From: JBBWZH01 sp035544115
GTDB lineage: Bacteria > Actinomycetota > Actinomycetes > Mycobacteriales > CADCTP01
Direction of reading: 5' to 3'
DNA length: 64,000 bases
NCBI GenBank assembly: GCA_963714145.1
Contig: OY970235.1
Location: 7,812,001 to 7,876,000, forward strand
The notes beneath the pieces were generated by a model that was given only the letters and a program-made list of their open reading frames with translations, was not told the DNA's origin and did not search any database. Of the stretch, positions 54,269 through 63,998 are shown piece by piece. Both the position numbers and the translations under genes were made by a program. How positions within the stretch are numbered: the stretch's first letter is position 1; every line of letters begins with the position of its first letter.

Positions 54269-55441
54269 TCAGCCAGGCACCGCCACCCGGGTGGGACGGA
54301 TGACCCGGGCGTACGCAGCCTCGATCTCCGTGGCGATCTGGGGCCAGCCGTACCGGGAGCGCGCCCGGTCGAGGCTGGCCGCCCGATAGGCGCCGAGCTC
54401 GGCCGGTGTGTCCAGCAACTGGCGGACCGCGGCGGCCAGCGCTGATGGGCGGTTGCCGGTCACCAGTCGCCCGGTCACGCCGTCCAGGACAGTGTCCGCC
54501 AGCCCACCGGCCGCCACGGCGACCACTGGAACGCCGGTCGCCATCGCTTCCACCACAGCCGCTCTGGGCGGCTCGTCCCGCTGCGGGCAGACCATCAGGT
54601 CGGCGCTGCGCAGCAGCGCGGCCAGGCCGGCGCTGCCGACCTGGCCGGCCAGCGTGACCTGGCCGGCGACGCCGTGCCGGGCCGCCGTCGCCCGCAGCCA
54701 CTGCGCCGCCGGGTCGGCAGCCAGCGCCGTGGCGGCCGGACCACCGACGATCACCAACTCGACGTCCGGGACCTGGCGCAGCGCCGCGATCGTGAACTCG
54801 TGGCCGCTACCCGGGGCAAGGCGCCCGACGCTCACCAGTCGACGCCGCGAGGTGGGCCGGTCCGCCACCGGGCCGATCGGGCTGAACTGCTCGGTGTCGA
54901 CCCCGTCGGGCACGACCAGCGCCGCCCGCCGCGGCAGGCCCAGGACCATCAACTCGTCCACCTCGCCGGCCGAGGTGGCCACCACCAGGTCGACGGCACG
55001 GCTGATCGCCGCCTCCAGCCGGATGCGCTCGGCGAGGTCGGCGCCGGCACCACCGGGCCGGCGCCGCTGCACCGAGCCGAGCCCGTGGAACGTCTGCACC
55101 ACCGGGACCGGAGACGATCGCACCGCCGCGAGCGCGGCCAGCCCGTACAGCCAGAAGTGGGCATGCACGACGTCCGGCGGATCGGCCGCCCAGTCGGCTG
55201 CCAGCCGGCCACCGAACTCCCCCATGTGCCGCAGCGCCCGGTTGCTGCCGATCCGGGCCGGCGGGCCAGCCGGCAGGTACACGACCTCCAGCCCGGGGCC
55301 GACCGGCAGTCTTACGGGCGGCCCCGGCCGATCCAGCCGCGAATACAGCCGGATGCGGTGCCCGCGCGGTGCCAATGCCCGGGCCAGGTCGGCTACCTGG
55401 CCGCTCGGGCCACCGCCGGCCACGAGTGCGATGTTCACCAT
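54269..55441 (-). CDS. Family 4 glycosyltransferase (GT-B)
   Basis: 390 residues from ATG 55441 (MVNIALVAGGGPSGQVADLA). N-domain: GHRIRLYSRLDRPGPPVRLP, DVVHAHFWLYGLAALAAVRS, VQTFHGLGSVQRRR. C-domain: LVSVGRLAPGSGHEFTIAAL, VELVIVGGPAATALA, and the EX7E motif in DEPPRAAVVEAMATGVPVVA. Resembles glycosyltransferases of secondary metabolism or capsule. Standalone; divergent from the RsbQ-like gene with 269 bp that show no gene. Confidence 0.87.
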   Translation of the reverse strand: MVNIALVAGGGPSGQVADLARALAPRGHRIRLYSRLDRPGPPVRLPVGPGLEVVYLPAGPPARIGSNRALRHMGEFGGRLAADWAADPPDVVHAHFWLYGLAALAAVRSSPVPVVQTFHGLGSVQRRRPGGAGADLAERIRLEAAISRAVDLVVATSAGEVDELMVLGLPRRAALVVPDGVDTEQFSPIGPVADRPTSRRRLVSVGRLAPGSGHEFTIAALRQVPDVELVIVGGPAATALAADPAAQWLRATAARHGVAGQVTLAGQVGSAGLAALLRSADLMVCPQRDEPPRAAVVEAMATGVPVVAVAAGGLADTVLDGVTGRLVTGNRPSALAAAVRQLLDTPAELGAYRAASLDRARSRYGWPQIATEIEAAYARVIRPTRVAVPG

Positions 55442-55710
55442 GAAAGCCCGCCCACCACACGCCGATGGACGGCGGATAGTCCGTCGCCGGGCCGTACGAA
55501 TGCGGGAATCATTTCCAGCACCTCCGAGTGCGAGTCGACTCGGGCAGGTGCCTAGGCTGCACAAGCACATATCCCTACCGGGAGACCTATCCACTGGCGC
55601 GCGTCCGCCAAACCCGCGAGCGACCAGCTCACAGCTGCTCGATGGGGGAAGTCGGTGTCCGGTTCGCCCTTTTGCGTCGGGAGCGGTACGGGGCGGTACC
55701 ATCACCGTTG

Positions 55711-56502
55711 GTGAATGTCCTGGCCCGGAACAACGTCCTGGTTTCAGGCCGTCCTGAGGGTCAGCCGATGTTGTTCGCGCACGGATTCGGCTGCGACCAG
55801 CAGATGTGGCGATTTGTCGCCCCGGCCTTCGCCGACCGGTACCGGATCGTGTCGTTCGATCACGTCGGCGCCGGCGGTTCGGACCTGACCGCCTACGACC
55901 CGGCGCGGTATTCGACGCTGGATGGCTACGCCGACGACGTGCTGGCGATCTGCCGCGAGCTGGACCTGACCGGGGTGGTGTTCGTCGGGCACTCGGTCAG
56001 CGCGATGATCGGTGTGCTCGCCGCGATCCGGGAGCCGGACCGGTTCGCCGCGCTGGTCCTGATCGGCCCATCCCCCCGCTACATCGACGACCGGGAGTAC
56101 GTCGGCGGGTTCAGCGCCGCCGACATCGACGAACTGCTGGAGTCGCTGGACAGCAACTACCTCGGCTGGTCGAGCGCGATGGCTCCGGTGATCATGGGCA
56201 ACCCGGACCGGCCGGAGCTGTCCACCGAGCTGACCAACAGCTTCTGCCGGACCGACCCGGAGATCGCGAAGCGGTTCGCCCGGGTCACGTTCCTGTCCGA
56301 CAACCGGGCCGATCTGGCGAAGGTGTCCGTCCGCAGCCTGGTCCTGCAGTGCTCCGAGGACGTGATCGCGCCGCCTTCGGTCGGTGCGTATGTGCACCGT
56401 GAGCTGCCCGACAGCGAGCTGGTCCGGCTCGCCGCCACCGGCCACTGCCCCAACCTCAGCGCCCCGGCCGAGACCGCCGCGGCGATCGAGGCCTTTCTCT
56501 AG
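55711..56502 (+). CDS. rsbQ: RsbQ-like alpha/beta hydrolase
   Basis: 263 residues from GTG 55711; ATG 55642 is a longer alternative. LARNNVLVSGRPEGQPMLFA and HGFGCDQQMWRFVAPAFADR open the fold; the nucleophile is in GVVFVGHSVSAMIGVLAAIR, Asp in LVLQCSEDVIAPPSVGAYVH, His in AATGHCPNLSAP. RsbQ is the energy-stress partner of the phosphatase RsbP, which binds a small molecule rather than acting as a bulk hydrolase. The next gene is a PAS-phosphatase, overlapping by one base. Confidence 0.87.
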   Translation: MNVLARNNVLVSGRPEGQPMLFAHGFGCDQQMWRFVAPAFADRYRIVSFDHVGAGGSDLTAYDPARYSTLDGYADDVLAICRELDLTGVVFVGHSVSAMIGVLAAIREPDRFAALVLIGPSPRYIDDREYVGGFSAADIDELLESLDSNYLGWSSAMAPVIMGNPDRPELSTELTNSFCRTDPEIAKRFARVTFLSDNRADLAKVSVRSLVLQCSEDVIAPPSVGAYVHRELPDSELVRLAATGHCPNLSAPAETAAAIEAFL

Positions 56503-57764
56503 TGGACGTCCCGGTGGCCTTCGCCGCTGAGCTCCCGCCGGCACCGCCGCCGGTTGACCCGGCCGGGCTGGCCGGGGTGCTGCAGGACAGCGCGGAGGAC
56601 CTGTTCGACAACGCGCCCTGCGGCTACCTGTCCACGTTGCCGGACGGCACCATTGTCAAGGTCAACCAGACGCTGTTGACCTGGCTCGGGTACGGCCGGG
56701 CCGAGCTCGTCGGCCGGCGGCTGTCGAGCCTGCTGGGTGCCGGCGACCGGATCTACTACGAGACGCACTACGCGCCGCTGCTGCGGATGCAGGGCACCGT
56801 CCGCGAGATCGCCGTCGACCTGGTCCGCGCCGACGGCACCCGACTCCCGGCACTGCTGAACTCGGTGCTGCGCGCCGACCCGGCCGGCGCACCGGTCGCG
56901 GTCCGCATGACCATCTTCGACGCCACCGACCGCCGCGCCTACGAACGTGAACTGCTGCGGGCCCGCCGGCAGGCCGAGGAGTCCGAGGCGAGGGCCCGCG
57001 AACTGGCCCGGATCCTGCAGCAGAGCCTCATCCCGCCGGCCCTGCCCGAGATCCCTGGCCTCGATATCGCTGCCCGCTATCGACCGGCCGGCAACGGGGA
57101 CGAGGTCGGCGGCGACTTCTACGACGTGTTCCAGACCGGCCGCGACGACTGGGTGATCGTTGTCGGCGACGTCCGCGGCAAAGGCGCCGCCGCGGCTGCC
57201 GTGACCGCGCTGATCCGGCACACCGTCCGCGCCGCGGCCATCCGGGTCCGCCGCCCCAAGCTGGTCCTGGTCCAGCTCAACCAGGAACTGCTCCGCCAGC
57301 GCGAGGAGCGGTTCTGCACGCTCGTCTACGCCCGGGTCCGCCGCGACCGGCAGGGCCGCTTCCGGCTCACGGTCGCCGCCGCCGGGCACCCGCTCCCGCT
57401 GCGCTACTCCACCCGCCGCGGTCTGGACGTCCTCGGCCGGCCCGGCACCCTCCTCGGCGTGCTGCCCGCCCCGCGCCTGCAGGAGAGCAGCACCTACCTC
57501 GACCCCGGCGACGCCGTCCTGTTCTTCACCGACGGCGTCACCGAAGCCCGCCACAACGGCGAGTTCTTCGGCGATGACCGCCTCGCCGCCAGCTTCGCCG
57601 CCGGCGGCACCGACCCGGCCGCCAGCACCGTCGACCGCATCGGCGCGGAGGTCACCGACTTCCAACACGGACACCCGCGCGACGACATCGCCCTGCTGGT
57701 ACTGCGGGCCCCGGCTGGAGACCCGGCTCGGCCCGTCCCCGGCGGCGCGGCCGAAGGCCCCTGA
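56502..57764 (+). CDS. RsbP-like PAS and PP2C phosphatase
   Basis: 420 residues; GTG 56502 overlaps the RsbQ stop. PAS about 30-145: DLFDNAPCGYLSTLPDGTIV, NQTLLTWLGYGRAELVGRRL. A coiled linker follows (RARRQAEESEARARELARIL), then an SpoIIE/PP2C domain: YRPAGNGDEVGGDFYDVFQT, IVVGDVRGKGAAAAAVTALI, AAGHPLPLRY and LFFTDGVTEARHNGEFFGDD; the metal-binding Asp residues (GGDFYD, GDVRGKG, FTDGV, DD) are all present. It would dephosphorylate an anti-sigma antagonist to start a stress response; no SpoIIAA/RsbV partner is in the window. Confidence 0.88.
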   Translation: MDVPVAFAAELPPAPPPVDPAGLAGVLQDSAEDLFDNAPCGYLSTLPDGTIVKVNQTLLTWLGYGRAELVGRRLSSLLGAGDRIYYETHYAPLLRMQGTVREIAVDLVRADGTRLPALLNSVLRADPAGAPVAVRMTIFDATDRRAYERELLRARRQAEESEARARELARILQQSLIPPALPEIPGLDIAARYRPAGNGDEVGGDFYDVFQTGRDDWVIVVGDVRGKGAAAAAVTALIRHTVRAAAIRVRRPKLVLVQLNQELLRQREERFCTLVYARVRRDRQGRFRLTVAAAGHPLPLRYSTRRGLDVLGRPGTLLGVLPAPRLQESSTYLDPGDAVLFFTDGVTEARHNGEFFGDDRLAASFAAGGTDPAASTVDRIGAEVTDFQHGHPRDDIALLVLRAPAGDPARPVPGGAAEGP

Positions 57765-57862
57765 CCGGGAACCCCCGCCCGCCCGCGCGGGTCGGGTCGC
57801 CCGGCGGCGGTGCCGCGATATCGGCTGGTACCGCGGCTGGCCGGGCTCTACGGTCCACGGTT

Positions 57863-58657
57863 GTGCAGGCGGCTGCGGCGGTGGTTGTCCGGGTGGTGCC
57901 CGGGGTGCACTGGCATGTGCTGGACGACGACGAGGTCGCCGGCCGCGCGCATGCCCTGTACCGGCCGGACAACCGGGTGTTCGTGAGCGTCGACACCTGG
58001 CGGGAGGACGTCTTCGCGATGCTGGTCGCGGCGATCGTCGAGGACCTGCCGGTGGACCTGCGCACGATCGTGGACATCGACGATCCCGCCGAACTGGACC
58101 GCTGGTCGGCGGCCGGCTTCCGGCCCAACCGGCACGAGGTCGCCTACCTCGTCCCGACCGCCCCGCCGGCCACCGGCCTGCACGCGGCGCGGCTGCCGGC
58201 CGGTTTCACGCTCATCTCCGCGGCCGTCGCCGACATCGACCGGCTCCGGGCCCTGGATGAACTGCTGCGTGACGACGTGCCCGGCAGCGACGGCTGGGTG
58301 AACGACCCCGACCAGTTCGCCGCGGACACCGTCGATCCGGCGCTGTTCGATCCGGCCACCTACCTCGTCGCCGTGCACGACGCCAGCGGCCAGTACGCCG
58401 GGCTGGTCCGGGTCTGGGGCCGCCGCCAGCACGCCCGGCTCGGCCTCGTCGGCGTCCGGCGACCCTGCCGGCGCCGCGGCCTGGCCCGCGCCCTGCTGGC
58501 CGCCGCCTTCCCGGCAGTGCACGCCCGGGGCATCACCGACGTCCTGGCCGAGGCCGACGTCAGCAACACCGCGTCGACGGCGCTGCTGACCGGCATCGGC
58601 GCCCGCCGCATCGGCGGGTCGGTCGAACTCCTCCGCCCCGGCACCGCCGAACACTGA
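57863..58657 (+). CDS. GNAT-family acetyltransferase
   Basis: 264 residues from GTG 57863. The N-terminal half (VRVVPGVHWHVLDDDEVAGR, FVSVDTWREDVFAMLVAAIV) resembles a degenerate GNAT half. The C-terminal half has LVRVWGRRQHARLGLVGVRR, the acetyl-CoA loop RRPCRRRGLARALLAAAFPA and EADVSNTASTALLTGIGARR. Substrate unknown. Preceded by a 98-bp gap after the phosphatase. Confidence 0.82.
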   Translation: MQAAAAVVVRVVPGVHWHVLDDDEVAGRAHALYRPDNRVFVSVDTWREDVFAMLVAAIVEDLPVDLRTIVDIDDPAELDRWSAAGFRPNRHEVAYLVPTAPPATGLHAARLPAGFTLISAAVADIDRLRALDELLRDDVPGSDGWVNDPDQFAADTVDPALFDPATYLVAVHDASGQYAGLVRVWGRRQHARLGLVGVRRPCRRRGLARALLAAAFPAVHARGITDVLAEADVSNTASTALLTGIGARRIGGSVELLRPGTAEH

Positions 58658-58706
58658 CCATCGCGGCCACCGCCCCCGGGTGCCCCGGCCGGGACCGGGG
58701 TGGTCA
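58655..58706 (+). terminator. Hairpin after the GNAT gene
   Basis: TGACCA (58655-58660, overlapping the stop) pairs with TGGTCA (58701-58706), and CCCCGG/CCGGGG (58683-58688, 58695-58700) forms an inner stem. Probable T-less terminator. The rest of the 58658-58986 gap shows no gene. Confidence 0.4.
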
Positions 58707-58986
58707 GCGTGCCATCGGGCCGCCGGACCAGGCGGCCGGTGCGCCGGCGGCGGTGCGATCCCGCCGGGCCGGCCCGGATCGCAGCGCGGGGTCTCGGCGA
58801 CCGGGTCGCCGTGCGATTGACGTCGGTAACATGAATTCCTCTCGGCGCGCCTGGCGTGCTGGTAGCTGCCTGTGGATGCGTTGAGAGGGTGCGGGCGGGG
58901 TGTTGCCGGAGAAGTTGTCGGAATGTTGCCGGGGCCCGGCCGCCGGCCCGCGGCACACGTTTCATGAGTGATCCGGAGCGGGTCGG

Positions 58987-61857
58987 GTGGGTGTGAGCTT
59001 GCGGCTGCTCGGCCCGGTTCAGGTGTGGGCCGGGTCGACCCAGGTGCCGGCGGGCCCGCCGCGGCAGTGCGCGGTGCTCGCCGCGCTGGTCGTCGACGCC
59101 GGCCGGTTGGTGCCGGTGGACGTGCTGGTGGACCGGGTGTGGGGCGAGGATCCACCGGCCCAGGTGCGGCGGACGCTGCATGCGCACATCACCCGGGTCC
59201 GGCGGACCGTCGAGCAGGTCGGCGCGGTGGACGGCCGGCCGATCGGGGTGCTGCGCCGGTCCGGTGGGTACCTGCTGGACGTCGACCCGGACCAGGTCGA
59301 CCTGCACCGGTTCCGCCGGTTGACCGCGCAGGCCCGCACGCTCGGCGCCGACGACGAGCAGCGGCTCGGGCTGCTGCGGGCGGCGCTCGGGTTGTGGCGG
59401 GGGGAGCCGCTGGCCGGGGTGACCGGCGAGTGGGCCGACCGGATGCGCCGGTCCTGGCGCCCGGAGCAGGTGGCTGCCGTGGTCGCCTGGGCGGATGCGG
59501 AGCTGCGGTCCGGCGACCCGGGCGCGGTGCCCGGGCCGGTCCGTGAGCTGGCCGAGGAGCAGCCGCTGGTCGAACCGCTCGCGGCCGTGCTGATGCAGGC
59601 GCACGCCGCGGCCGGTCGCACGGCCGACGCGCTCGCCGTGTTCGCCGGCATCCGGCGCCGGCTGGCCGCCGAGCTGGGCGCCGACCCCGGCCCGGAGCTG
59701 CGGGCCCTGCACCAGGCGCTGCTCCGGGGCGAGCACCCCGCGCCACCCCGGGCCACCGCGCCCGCGCCGGCGTCCGCCCCCGCCCCCGTGCCGGCGTCCG
59801 CCCCCGCGCCGGCCGCCCCGGCGCCGGTGCCGGCCCAGCTGCCGGCCGACGTGCCGGGGTTCACCGGCCGGGCCGCCGAGCTGGCCTGGCTGGACGGGCT
59901 GCTCGCCGGCACCGGCACCGAGGCGCCGGCGGCGGTGCTGGTCACCGTGGTGTCCGGGACCGCCGGGGTCGGGAAGACGGCGCTGGCCGTGCACTGGGCG
60001 CACCGCGTCGCCGACCGGTTCCCGGACGGGCAGCTGTACGTGAACCTGCGCGGGTTCGATCCGGGTGGGCAGCTGGTGGAGCCGAGCCGGGCACTGCGTG
60101 GGCTGCTGGGCGCGCTCGGCGTGCCGGCGCGGCGGATCCCGGCCGACCTCGACACGCAGGCCGCGCTCTACCGCAGCCTGCTGGCCGGCCGGCGGATGCT
60201 GGTGCTGCTCGACAACGCCCGGGACGCCGAACAGGTCCGCCCGCTGCTGCCCGGCGCGCCGACAGCGGTGGTGGCGGTGACCAGCCGCGACCAGCTCGCC
60301 GGCCTGATCGCGGACGGCGCCCACCCGTTCGCGCTGGAGCTGCTGCGCGGGTCGGAGGCGCGCGAGCTGCTCGAACACCGGCTCGACCCGGTCCGGATCG
60401 CGGCCGATCCGGACGCGGTCGAGCAGATGATCACCGCCTGCGCCCGGTTGCCGTTGGCGCTGACCATCGCCGCCGCCCGGGCCGCGATCCACCCCCGCGC
60501 CGCGCTCGCCCCGCTCGCCGCCGAGCTGACCCGGGCAGCCGGCGGCGGACCCGACGCCGGCGAGGTCATCGGCCGGGTCCGGGCGGTGTTCTCCTGGTCG
60601 TACGCGGCACTCCCGGCTGGCGCGGCGCGGCTGTTCCGGCTGCTCGGCCTGCATCCGGGCCCGGACATCTCGACCGCCGCCACGGCCAGCCTCGCCGCCG
60701 TCCCACCGGCCGAGGCCGGCCGGCTGCTGGCCGAGCTGACCCGGGTGGGGCTGCTGGCCGAGCCCACGCCCGGCCGGTACGGCTTCCATGACCTGCTCGC
60801 CGGATACGCCGCGGACCTCGCCGGCAGTACCGACACCGGCGAGCAGCGGCACGCCGCCGCCGTCCGCCTGCTGGACCACTACACGCACACCGCGTACGCC
60901 GCCGACCAGCTGCTCAGCCCGGGCCAGGACGCGCTCCGGCCGGCCCTCGGCCCGCCCGCCGCCGGCACCAGCCCCGAGCGTCCCGCCGACCTGCCGGCGG
61001 CGCTGGGCTGGATGACCGCCGAGCAGCCGGTGCTGCTGGCCGCGCAGCGGCTGGCCGCCCGCTCCGGGTTGCCCACCCATACCTGGCAGCTGGCCCGGCT
61101 GCTGGACACGTTCCTGGACCGGCGCGGGCACTGGCCCGACCTGGTCGAGGCGTGGCAGGCGGCCGTGGCCGCCGCCGACCAGCTCGGCGACCACTCCGCC
61201 GCCGGTGACGCCCACCGCCGGCTGGCCATGGCCGCCACCCAGCTCGGCGAGTACGGCCAGGCCCAGGTGCACCTGCTGCACGCGCTGGAGCGGTCCACCG
61301 AGGCCGGTGACCGGGGGGGTCAGGCGCGCGCCCACCGGGCCTTGGGGTATCTGTGGCGGCGGCAGGAGCGGCCCGACCGGGCGCTCGGCCACGCCGAGGC
61401 GGCGCTCACCCTCTACCGGGCCACCGGCGACCAGCGCGGCCAGGCGAACGCGCTGAATGCGGTCGGCTGGTACCAGGCCCTGCTCGGCGAGCACACCCAG
61501 GCGCTGGCCAGCTGCCGGCAGGCCCTCCCGCTGCTGCAGCAACTCGGCGACCGCGACGGCGAGGCGGCCACCTGGGACAGCCTCGGCTACATCCACAACC
61601 AGCTCGCCCAGTACGGCGAGGCCGCCGGCTGCTACCTGCGCGCCCTGGGCGTCTACCGCGACCTCGCCGACCGGTACGAGGAGGCCGACACCCTGAGCCA
61701 CCTCGGCGACACCCAGGACGCCGCGGGCAACCCCGGGCCGGCAACCGCCGCCTGGCAGCAGGCCCTGGACATCCTCACCGACCTCGACCACCCGGACGCC
61801 GCGACCGTCCGCGCCAAGCTCACCCGTGCGCTGGGCGCGGACCTGCCCGCGCGCTGA
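58987..61857 (+). CDS. AfsR/SARP-family regulator with NB-ARC ATPase and TPR domains
   Basis: 956 residues from GTG 58987 (a GTG at 58993 is possible). Winged helix about 1-90 (LRLLGPVQVWAGSTQVPAGP, VPVDVLVDRVWGEDPPAQVR); BTAD about 95-245 (DLHRFRRLTAQARTLGADDE, LAVFAGIRRRLAAELGADPG). A Pro/Ala linker follows. NB-ARC about 290-600: P-loop VTVVSGTAGVGKTALAVHWA, VLLDNARDAEQVRPLLPG, RLPLALTIAAARAAIH. TPRs from 680 (YLWRRQERPDRALGHAEAAL and later repeats). It is the large, multidomain type controlling secondary metabolism or development; targets are not visible. 329 bp of noncoding DNA precede it. Confidence 0.92.
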   Translation: MGVSLRLLGPVQVWAGSTQVPAGPPRQCAVLAALVVDAGRLVPVDVLVDRVWGEDPPAQVRRTLHAHITRVRRTVEQVGAVDGRPIGVLRRSGGYLLDVDPDQVDLHRFRRLTAQARTLGADDEQRLGLLRAALGLWRGEPLAGVTGEWADRMRRSWRPEQVAAVVAWADAELRSGDPGAVPGPVRELAEEQPLVEPLAAVLMQAHAAAGRTADALAVFAGIRRRLAAELGADPGPELRALHQALLRGEHPAPPRATAPAPASAPAPVPASAPAPAAPAPVPAQLPADVPGFTGRAAELAWLDGLLAGTGTEAPAAVLVTVVSGTAGVGKTALAVHWAHRVADRFPDGQLYVNLRGFDPGGQLVEPSRALRGLLGALGVPARRIPADLDTQAALYRSLLAGRRMLVLLDNARDAEQVRPLLPGAPTAVVAVTSRDQLAGLIADGAHPFALELLRGSEARELLEHRLDPVRIAADPDAVEQMITACARLPLALTIAAARAAIHPRAALAPLAAELTRAAGGGPDAGEVIGRVRAVFSWSYAALPAGAARLFRLLGLHPGPDISTAATASLAAVPPAEAGRLLAELTRVGLLAEPTPGRYGFHDLLAGYAADLAGSTDTGEQRHAAAVRLLDHYTHTAYAADQLLSPGQDALRPALGPPAAGTSPERPADLPAALGWMTAEQPVLLAAQRLAARSGLPTHTWQLARLLDTFLDRRGHWPDLVEAWQAAVAAADQLGDHSAAGDAHRRLAMAATQLGEYGQAQVHLLHALERSTEAGDRGGQARAHRALGYLWRRQERPDRALGHAEAALTLYRATGDQRGQANALNAVGWYQALLGEHTQALASCRQALPLLQQLGDRDGEAATWDSLGYIHNQLAQYGEAAGCYLRALGVYRDLADRYEEADTLSHLGDTQDAAGNPGPATAAWQQALDILTDLDHPDAATVRAKLTRALGADLPAR

Positions 61858-61876
61858 CCCCGCGGCCGCCCGGCGG

Positions 61877-62884
61877 TCAGGACGCCGGATCCGGAGGGCC
61901 GGGGCTGCTGGGCGGATGGTCGAAGGTGACCTCGATGTGCTCGGAGCTCTTGTGCCGCTCGGTGGTCGCGTACGAGCGGTAGGCCCGCTGGTCGGCGGCG
62001 GTGAGCTCGACGTCGTCGACGAACACGGTGCGCAGGTTGCGCGGCCACAGGCGTTCGGCCCGGACGGCGTTCACCTCGGCGCACAGGACCAGGGTGAGCG
62101 CGCCGAGGTAGATCCACGCGAACAGGCCGAGTACGAGCGCGAAGGTGCCGTAGCTGCTGTTGGCCGTCCGCAGCACGTGCCCCAGGTAGAACGTCGCCGC
62201 GGACTGCAGCGCCTGCCAGATCACCGCGGCGGCGATCGCCCCGCCGCGGATCTGCTTGATGGTGACGGCCCGCACCGTGAGTAGCCGGAAGGCCAGCATG
62301 AACAGGCCGATGTTGACGATGACGGCCAGCGCCGCGGCGCCGATCCGGCCGGCGGTGCCGACCCCACCGCCGTAGGTCTCGGCGGCCGTGGTCAGCGCGG
62401 ACAGCACGGTGGTGAGCAGGATCCCGCCGCCGACGATGACCAGCATCAGCAGGCTGCGCAGCCGGGCCATCAGGGGGTTGGGGCGGGAGCCGCGGGGGAC
62501 GCCCCACACCTTGTTCAACGCGGTCTGCGCCGCCTGTGCGGCGCCGAGCCCGCCGTAGAGGCTGACGACCACGCCGACCGCCACCGCGACCCCGCTGCCC
62601 CGCAGCCCGGTGATGTTCCCGGCGATCTGATCGCCGATGATCGGAAACTGGCTCAGCGCGGAGTCGACCACCCGCTGCTGCAGGCCCGGGTCTCCCTGCA
62701 GCAGGAAGCCCAGGATCGTGACCATCAGCAGCAGCAGCGGGAACAGCGACAGGAACCCGTAGTAGGTGATCAGCGCGGTCAGCAGGTTGCCCTGGTCGTC
62801 GAAGTACTTGTAGACCACCGCCAGCGGCAGGCCCACCGACCGGTGGCGCTGCTGGAACGCGTCGATCCGGTCGAGCACCCGCAT
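61877..62884 (-). CDS. YihY/BrkB-family membrane protein
   Basis: 335 residues from ATG 62884. YKYFDDQGNLLTALITYYGF and SLFPLLLLMVTILGFLLQ are the conserved N-terminal helices; VAVAVGVVVSLYGGLGAAQA, LNKVWGVPRGSRPNPLMARL, LRSLLMLVIVGGGILLTTVL and SYGTFALVLGLFAWIYLGAL follow. Six helices, N-in. The family is wrongly named 'ribonuclease BN' in old records; its function is unsettled. Acidic/Pro-rich C-terminus. Converges on the SARP gene with 19 bp between the stops. Confidence 0.87.
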   Translation of the reverse strand: MRVLDRIDAFQQRHRSVGLPLAVVYKYFDDQGNLLTALITYYGFLSLFPLLLLMVTILGFLLQGDPGLQQRVVDSALSQFPIIGDQIAGNITGLRGSGVAVAVGVVVSLYGGLGAAQAAQTALNKVWGVPRGSRPNPLMARLRSLLMLVIVGGGILLTTVLSALTTAAETYGGGVGTAGRIGAAALAVIVNIGLFMLAFRLLTVRAVTIKQIRGGAIAAAVIWQALQSAATFYLGHVLRTANSSYGTFALVLGLFAWIYLGALTLVLCAEVNAVRAERLWPRNLRTVFVDDVELTAADQRAYRSYATTERHKSSEHIEVTFDHPPSSPGPPDPAS

Positions 62885-63041
62885 CAGCGGCGCCCCGGCC
62901 CGGGCCGGATCCCGCACAGCGTCATCCCACCACCCACCCTGACCGTTCGACTCCCCTCTGCCTACCCGCGCCGGGCCCGGTCCGCACCGGTTCAGCCCAG
63001 CTTCGCGGGGTTCGCCGGCCGCGGCCGGTCCGCCGGTGGCG

Positions 63042-63998
63042 TCAGCCGGCTTCGGCCAGTGGCCGCAGGTGGCCGTCCGGGTCGGCGATGATCTGGTCGA
63101 TCTCGGCGCGGAACCAGGCACCCCGGGCCTGGTAGGACACCTGCCGGGCGATGATGCCGGCGACGTTCGACTTGTTCACCACCAGGCCCGGGGTCTCCAG
63201 CCAACCCTGCGGGAGTGCGCTCCGGCCGGTGGCGGCGTCGGCCAGTAGCCGGCCGGCGACGGCGCCCTTGACGTAGTGCTCCGGCGAGACCAGCAGCAAC
63301 TGCCCGGCCCGCACGGCCTGCAGCGACCGGGGGTCGAGGTCGAAGGCGCCGGCCAGCCAGCGGCCGTGCACGCGGGCCCGGATCGCGGCCAGGTGCCAGC
63401 CGTCCGCGTCGCCGGTGCCGAGGAAGGCCAGGGCCTGCGGATTCGCCCGGACCAGTCCGGTCCAGGCGACCAGATTCGCCGGAACATCCTGCTTGGTGTC
63501 GAATGGCCCGAGCACCTGCAGGTCTGGCCGGCGCTTGGCGAACTCGTCCCGGATGCCCCGGGCGCGCAGGTCGAGCACCGGGACGCCGGGCGCGTTGTTG
63601 CCGATCACCACCGTGCCGCGGCCGGCCGGCAGCCCGGCGATCGCCTGGTCGGCGAGCAGCTGGCCGAGGCGGTAGTTGTCGTTGCCGATGAACAGCTTCA
63701 CCCCGGAGCCGGGGCCGGGCGGGTTGTCGACGGCGAGCACCGGCATCCCGCGCTTTCCGGCGGCCTGCAGGGCCGGCGCGAACAGCGGGGCGGCGAGGGT
63801 GAACACCGCGACGCCGTCGCTGGTCTGGTCGACCAGCTTGTTGAACAGCTCCAGCTCGTGTGGCGAATCGGTCGACGGCGGCCCGGTCGTCACCTGCCGG
63901 ACGCCGTCGACCTGCGCGACGCCGGCCCGGAAGCCGTCCATCATCTCCCGGGCGAAGTTGAGCTGGGTGTTGGCCACGGCGAACCCGACGATCTTGGG
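63042..63998 (-). CDS. Sugar ABC-transporter substrate-binding protein (5' end outside the window)
   Basis: The frame is open to the window edge (PKIVGFAVANTQLNFAREMM). Periplasmic-binding-protein fold I (peripla_BP_4 type): LELFNKLVDQTSDGVAVFTL, PVLAVDNPPGPGSGVKLFIG, NDNYRLGQLLADQAIAGL and PQALAFLGTGDADGWHLAAI, ending with SPEHYVKGAVAGRLLADAAT. Missing N-terminus should carry a lipoprotein signal. Likely binds a ribose/xylose-type sugar; permease genes would lie beyond the window. Confidence 0.85.
   Translation of the reverse strand, partial: PKIVGFAVANTQLNFAREMMDGFRAGVAQVDGVRQVTTGPPSTDSPHELELFNKLVDQTSDGVAVFTLAAPLFAPALQAAGKRGMPVLAVDNPPGPGSGVKLFIGNDNYRLGQLLADQAIAGLPAGRGTVVIGNNAPGVPVLDLRARGIRDEFAKRRPDLQVLGPFDTKQDVPANLVAWTGLVRANPQALAFLGTGDADGWHLAAIRARVHGRWLAGAFDLDPRSLQAVRAGQLLLVSPEHYVKGAVAGRLLADAATGRSALPQGWLETPGLVVNKSNVAGIIARQVSYQARGAWFRAEIDQIIADPDGHLRPLAEAG

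Noticed and set aside
58360..61791. 1,143-codon open frame on the minus strand
   Set aside because: It is the antisense shadow of the SARP gene and runs into the GNAT gene; Gly/Gln/Arg-rich composition with no domain.
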